Shown piece after piece: positions 53,694 to 57,153 of a stretch of DNA of 57,153 nucleotides. Under the pieces are notes generated by a model, which worked only from the letters and a program-made list of their open reading frames with translations, searched no databases and was not told the DNA's origin. This DNA comes from CAYQUC01 sp048061315 (GTDB lineage Bacteria; Pseudomonadota; Gammaproteobacteria; UBA6429; Thiohalophilaceae). A program made the translations under genes and the position numbers. The stretch is taken from the NCBI GenBank assembly GCA_048061315.1, contig JBGMRJ010000005.1, forward strand, positions 1 to 57,153. Reading direction: 5' to 3'. Position 1 is the first letter of the stretch. Every line of letters begins with the position of its first letter.

Positions 53694-54914
53694 ATGTCTA
53701 CTAAAAGAGTTGTAATTACCGGCTTGGGGATTGTGTCCAGTATTGGTAATAATAAAACTGAAGTTGCTGAATCTTTACGGCAAGGTAAGTCTGGCATTCA
53801 TTTCCATCAGGAGTATGCCGATCTTGGAATGCGAACCCATATTCATGGTGGTCTGAATATTGATACCGAAGCACTGATTGATCGTAAAGTAAGACGGTTT
53901 ATGGGTGATAGCGCGGCATATAATTACATTGCAATGCAACAGGCAATAGAAGATGCCGGATTAGACGACAGTGATGTGTCAAATATTCGAACAGGTTTGG
54001 TGGTTGGCTCAGGTGGCCCATCTACATCAAGTATAGTTGAAGCAGCTGACATTTTAAGAGAGCGCGGCATTAAACGTGTTGGGCCTTATCGTGTTACTAA
54101 AACTATGTCGAGCACAAACTCGGCCTGTCTGGCAACACCGTTTAAAATTAAAGGTGTTAATTATTCTATTACCTCTGCTTGTTCTACTAGTGCTCATTGT
54201 ATTGGTCATGCAGCTGAATTAATTCAACTCGGTAAACAGGATATTGTGTTTGCCGGTGGTGGTGAAGAATTACATTGGACCTTAACTATTTTGTTTGATG
54301 CAATGGGAGCCTGTTCGTCTAAATACAATGATGCTCCTGAAACGGCTTCGCGTACTTTTGATGTCGATCGGGATGGTTTTGTAATTTCCGGTGGTGGTGG
54401 ACTTTTAGTTGTTGAAGAGTTAGAACATGCTAAAGCACGTGGTGCTAAAATTTATGCTGAAATTACTGGTTACGGTGCAACATCCGATGGTGCCGATATG
54501 GTTGCACCTTCAGGTGAAGGTGCGGTTCGTTGTATGCAACAAGCACTAGCAACAACAGACGGACAAAAAATTGACTACATTAATACCCATGGTACCAGTA
54601 CACCGGTTGGTGATATGCGGGAACTTGAAGCAATTAAAGAAGTCTTCGGCGACAATATACCATTTATTAATTCTACAAAATCATTGACTGGTCATGCCTT
54701 GGGTGCTGCGGGTGTGAATGAAGCAATTTATTCCTTACTAATGATGGAAGGAAATTTTATTAGCGCTTCAGCAAATATTACTAATCTGGATCCGGCTGCC
54801 GAGGGTTTTCCTATTGTGCGCGCGTTAAAAGAAAATATTACTTTAGATCGTGTTATGTCGAATAGTTTTGGGTTTGGTGGTACCAACGCCAGTTTAATAA
54901 TGCAGCGATACTAA
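53694..54914 (+). CDS. fabB: 3-oxoacyl-ACP synthase I
   Basis: Elongating ketosynthase required for unsaturated fatty acids; 406 residues, as in E. coli. The catalytic Cys is in TSACSTSAHCIG, and the two His are in THGTSTPVGD and SLTGHALGAAG. FGFGGTNASLI ends the protein. Two bases after fabA, so one transcript. Its stop codon lies inside a stem-loop. Confidence 0.96.
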   Translation: MSTKRVVITGLGIVSSIGNNKTEVAESLRQGKSGIHFHQEYADLGMRTHIHGGLNIDTEALIDRKVRRFMGDSAAYNYIAMQQAIEDAGLDDSDVSNIRTGLVVGSGGPSTSSIVEAADILRERGIKRVGPYRVTKTMSSTNSACLATPFKIKGVNYSITSACSTSAHCIGHAAELIQLGKQDIVFAGGGEELHWTLTILFDAMGACSSKYNDAPETASRTFDVDRDGFVISGGGGLLVVEELEHAKARGAKIYAEITGYGATSDGADMVAPSGEGAVRCMQQALATTDGQKIDYINTHGTSTPVGDMRELEAIKEVFGDNIPFINSTKSLTGHALGAAGVNEAIYSLLMMEGNFISASANITNLDPAAEGFPIVRALKENITLDRVMSNSFGFGGTNASLIMQRY

Positions 54915-54932
54915 TCTTGTGAAACAAGATTA
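54912..54932. terminator. Stem-loop containing the fabB stop codon
   Basis: TAATCTTGT-GAA-ACAAGATTA: a perfect 9-bp stem with a three-base loop beginning at the TAA stop. No strong T-run follows, so it may stabilise the 3' end or act as a weak terminator. Confidence 0.45.
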
Positions 54933-55009
54933 GATACATTTCAGTCAAAACATTACATTCATTCTTATTGCTTAGTTTAAACCACAAATAAAGTAGCTAT
55001 GCTTTAAGA

Positions 55010-56182
55010 ATGGATTCAGAATCATTAGTTCACGCTATTTTTTTAATTTTTACTGGTGCAGCAATTTTAGCATCGTTAGCGCTTTATGCGCGTCAATCTT
55101 TAATTATTGCCTATATCTTTTTAGGTGTGTTAATAGGTCCGTGGGGGCTGGCTCTGGTTCCTGAACCAGAAATCATAGAAGACATTGCCAGTGTCGGTAT
55201 TATCTTCCTGTTATTTCTTTTGGGTCTTGATTTAGATCCGCATAGTTTATCAAACATGTTTTCCAAGGCCATGATAACCACGCTTTTAAGTAGTTTACTA
55301 TTTGCTGGTGTTGGTTTTGTGATTGCGTTGTCGTTTCAGTTTGGTTTTATTGAATCCGTCGTTATTGGTGCTACTATGATGTTTTCCAGCACTATACTAG
55401 GGCTTAAGTTATTACCAACGACAGTATTACACCACAGGCATCTTGGAGAAATTATAATTAGTGTGTTGTTAATTCAGGATTTAATCGCAATATTTATTCT
55501 TATTATTTTTCATGGCGCATCTCAGGGAAATGATGATCTACTATTTCAGTTTGGAAAGCTTGCACTAACAATTCCGATGATTATCCTGTTAGTTTTTCTT
55601 ATTGAACGATATTTACTATTACCACTAATTGCCAGATTTGACACAATACGAGAGTACATTTTTTTAGTAGCCCTGGGTTGGTGTCTTGGTATAGCTGAAC
55701 TCGCTAATTATGTTGGTCTATCGGTAGAAATAGGTGCATTTGTAGCCGGGATTGCATTAGCAAGACGACCCATAGCCGTTTATATCGCTGAAAGTTTACG
55801 ACCGTTACGGGATTTCTTTTTAGTGATGTTTTTCTTTTCACTCGGTGCCGGGTTTGATTTATCGATGTTCACTAAGGTGATTATTCCAGCTGCTTCATTG
55901 GCTGTATTTGTATTAATATTCAAGCCACTAATTTTTCGCTGGTTGCTGCGAAAAGTTGCAGAACGTCCCAGAACAGCGAAGGAAGCCGGATTTAGATTAG
56001 GACAGATAAGTGAATTCTCATTATTAATTACTATTATTGCCTTACAGTCAGGCTATATTTCAGCAAAAGCCTCATATGTCATTCAATTAGCTACCTTAAT
56101 TACATTTATATTTTCTTCTTACTATATAGTCATGAAGTATCCAACCCCGATAAGCACGTCAGAGAAATTACGCCGCGATTAA
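55010..56182 (+). CDS. CPA2-type cation:proton antiporter, transmembrane domain only (KefB-like)
   Basis: Twelve or so membrane spans with the monovalent cation:proton antiporter-2 pattern: YIFLGVLIGPWGL, IGIIFLLFLLGLDLDP-like helix near residue 65, MMFSSTILGLKLLP, LIQDLIAIFIL (the key Asp) and GAFVAGIALAR. It has 390 residues and stops before any TrkA-N/RCK domain, so it lacks the usual regulatory C-terminus of KefB/KefC. The ions and regulation are unknown. Confidence 0.85.
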   Translation: MDSESLVHAIFLIFTGAAILASLALYARQSLIIAYIFLGVLIGPWGLALVPEPEIIEDIASVGIIFLLFLLGLDLDPHSLSNMFSKAMITTLLSSLLFAGVGFVIALSFQFGFIESVVIGATMMFSSTILGLKLLPTTVLHHRHLGEIIISVLLIQDLIAIFILIIFHGASQGNDDLLFQFGKLALTIPMIILLVFLIERYLLLPLIARFDTIREYIFLVALGWCLGIAELANYVGLSVEIGAFVAGIALARRPIAVYIAESLRPLRDFFLVMFFFSLGAGFDLSMFTKVIIPAASLAVFVLIFKPLIFRWLLRKVAERPRTAKEAGFRLGQISEFSLLITIIALQSGYISAKASYVIQLATLITFIFSSYYIVMKYPTPISTSEKLRRD

Positions 56183-56295
56183 TCGATAATATTGAACTTA
56201 TTTACTGTGCAAGGCATTAAATAAATAGTGTTCTAATTAGTGCCTGTGATAAACTTTAATCAAAATGTTAAATATTTAGTTATGGAGTGAACTCT

Positions 56296-56808
56296 ATGTT
56301 TCAGCAATTTATTGTAATGCTTGCTATTTTAACGGGTTCAGTATTGTTATTACCTAATGCACTCGCTGACGAATCTTCTGATGTGAAAATAACAGAAACT
56401 GAAACTTTCGTTGAGTATAAAATTAATGGGTTTTATGCTGACATTCGTGATGATGTTGAATTATCAATTACGGGGACTGGAATTAAAATTAATACCATTG
56501 CACACACCGGTGACATGCTCATTCGAACCGCAAAAGATGTCGGTGCTACTAAAGTAATTTATAAGCATGCTGAGGCTTTTGAATTTTGTTCGGCAACAAT
56601 ATCACGAGCAACAATGGAGGCCGATTTCAGAAATTTTATGTTTTGCCCTTACATTATTTACGTTTATCAATTATCTGGCGATAAAGATAAAGAAGTAGTC
56701 TATGTTACTTATCGTCGCCCTACATACGGTAAAAATAAAAAATCCAATGAAGCGTTACAATCGGTTGAGAAATTATTAAAGGGTATTATTTCAGAGGTTT
56801 TACCTTAA
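56296..56808 (+). CDS. Secreted DUF302 protein
   Basis: A signal peptide (residues 1-25, ending NALA) is followed by a DUF302-like domain. The typical end is seen: EAFEFCSATISRATMEADFR followed by FMFCPYIIYVYQL. The ATG at 56296 is chosen because GGAG (56284-56287) lies eight bases before it; a GTG overlaps that box. The stop codon lies within the 8-bp target duplication of MITE copy 2. Confidence 0.78.
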   Translation: MFQQFIVMLAILTGSVLLLPNALADESSDVKITETETFVEYKINGFYADIRDDVELSITGTGIKINTIAHTGDMLIRTAKDVGATKVIYKHAEAFEFCSATISRATMEADFRNFMFCPYIIYVYQLSGDKDKEVVYVTYRRPTYGKNKKSNEALQSVEKLLKGIISEVLP

Positions 56809-56810
56809 TT

Positions 56811-57043
56811 TATTATTGTCCCGTTAACATAACAAGATATTGATAAAACTGAAGCTTATGACTACGTTTGAAATGATTGCGACATCACCGGACATGAAAC
56901 GGGTACAGCCTACTAAAGACTCGCTATTCGCCATCCCTGGCCGCTCGACTGCTTCATCCTTGAAGCAGACGGTCTTTAGTAGGCTGTACCCGTTCCATAT
57001 CCTGTCTTTATGTGCTCGTTGAAAAGTTAACGGGACGGCAGTG
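56811..57043 (-). mobile_element. MITE-like element, copy 2, inverted relative to copy 1
   Basis: About 233 bp, related to copy 1 on the opposite strand. The right end reads GTTAACGGGACGGCAGTG and the left end TATTATTGTCCCGTTAAC, so the outermost bases on the left have drifted. It carries the 36-nt core (minus strand of 56921-56956) identical to copy 1 and a 23-bp perfect stem. A direct repeat ACCTTAAT (56802-56809 and 57044-57051) flanks it and is best read as the target duplication. No transposase is encoded. Confidence 0.85.
56898..56994. repeat. Internal 23-bp stem of MITE copy 2
   Basis: Arms at 56898-56920 and 56972-56994 are perfect inverted repeats. They differ from copy 1 at three stem positions, all compensated. 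A CTGCTTCA-TCCT-TGAAGCAG hairpin is nested within. Confidence 0.85.
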
Positions 57044-57061
57044 ACCTTAATAATTAAAATA

Positions 57062-57153
57062 ATGAATAAGGTAAAAGGTGCTTTTTTAGGAATTATTTCC
57101 AGTTCGATTTTAGTGCCAGTTATCTGTTTTGCGGTGGAGCTCGATGATATTAA
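57062..57153 (+). CDS. Secreted protein, N-terminal fragment (3' truncated by window end)
   Basis: An open frame from ATG 57062 runs to the window edge without a stop: MNKVKGAFLGIISSSILVPV followed by ICFAVELDDI. The 24-residue hydrophobic start with a cleavage site after CFA looks like a signal peptide. Only 30 codons are visible, so the family is unknown. The gene starts 18 bases after MITE copy 2. Confidence 0.55.
   Translation, partial: MNKVKGAFLGIISSSILVPVICFAVELDDI

Larger units (their letters stand above)
56802..57051. repeat. 8-bp target-site duplication of MITE copy 2
   Basis: ACCTTAAT at 56802-56809 and at 57044-57051. The left copy includes the TAA stop of the DUF302 gene, so the insertion fell on the stop codon without altering the protein. 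A ninth base differs between the copies. Confidence 0.7.

Noticed and set aside
1..57153. CRISPR array, tRNA or rRNA genes, prophage
   Set aside because: No regularly spaced repeats, no cloverleaf or rRNA signatures, and no capsid, terminase or integrase proteins were seen.

Overview
This window is chromosomal DNA from an AT-rich gammaproteobacterium, by eye well below 45% GC. The evidence is the core gene set: ispG, pepN, nadA, dinB, yedK-type HMCES, tpm, yggX, an A-type Fe-S carrier, selO, lpxA and an adjacent fabA-fabB pair, which is a gammaproteobacterial hallmark. A DsrC-family protein and a thiol/sulfur-flavoured accessory cluster point to a lineage related to sulfur-metabolising gammaproteobacteria, but I cannot name the genus. 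I see no tRNA, rRNA, CRISPR array, phage or complete insertion sequence. One small non-autonomous transposon-like family is present in two copies.

Layout. 0-5 kb: the 3' end of a spermidine-synthase-like gene, a YbhN-type membrane protein, a small conserved protein, a PilZ protein, and a pair of predicted peptidoglycan carboxypeptidases (M15, then M99/Csd4-like). 5-10.7 kb: an accessory cluster built around a DsrC-like protein with both redox cysteines replaced by serine (RspA type), two paralogous four-cysteine proteins, a [2Fe-2S] flavin reductase, a response regulator with an anti-sigma-type ATPase domain, a receiver-like protein and several small conserved proteins. 10.9-25 kb: mostly housekeeping genes (ispG, methyltransferases, a chemoreceptor, a glyoxalase-II-like hydrolase, tpm, a lytic transglycosylase, yedK/dinB, pepN, a GGDEF variant, nadA). 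25-29 kb: DUF2786, an FHA-adenylate cyclase, NERD and DUF2914 proteins.

29-40.7 kb is the most striking block. It is a long minus-strand gene series encoding a secreted protein, a 970-residue TPR lipoprotein, a TPR lipoprotein, a small secreted protein, ExbB, two different ExbDs, a TonB/AgmX-like protein and a GspC/PDZ-like protein. After a 370-bp gap comes a 1168-residue protein with cNMP-binding, rhodanese, coiled-coil and membrane segments. I infer a proton-motive-force-driven envelope machine of the Tol/Exb/Agl class whose function cannot be read from sequence.

41-57 kb: apbE, an Hpt-pseudoreceiver, a proteolytically dead M48-like protein, a lipoprotein, a Nudix-yggX cluster, an A-type Fe-S carrier with a glycine-rich tail, an ATP-grasp enzyme beside an AmmeMemoRadiSam radical SAM enzyme, selO, lpxA, fabA-fabB, a KefB-type antiporter and a DUF302 protein. 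Two MITE-like elements (49.8 kb and 56.8 kb) share terminal inverted repeats and an identical 36-nt core. Their long internal stems differ at three positions, each compensated on the opposite arm. The second element sits exactly at the stop codon of the DUF302 gene. The window ends in the signal peptide of a truncated secreted protein.
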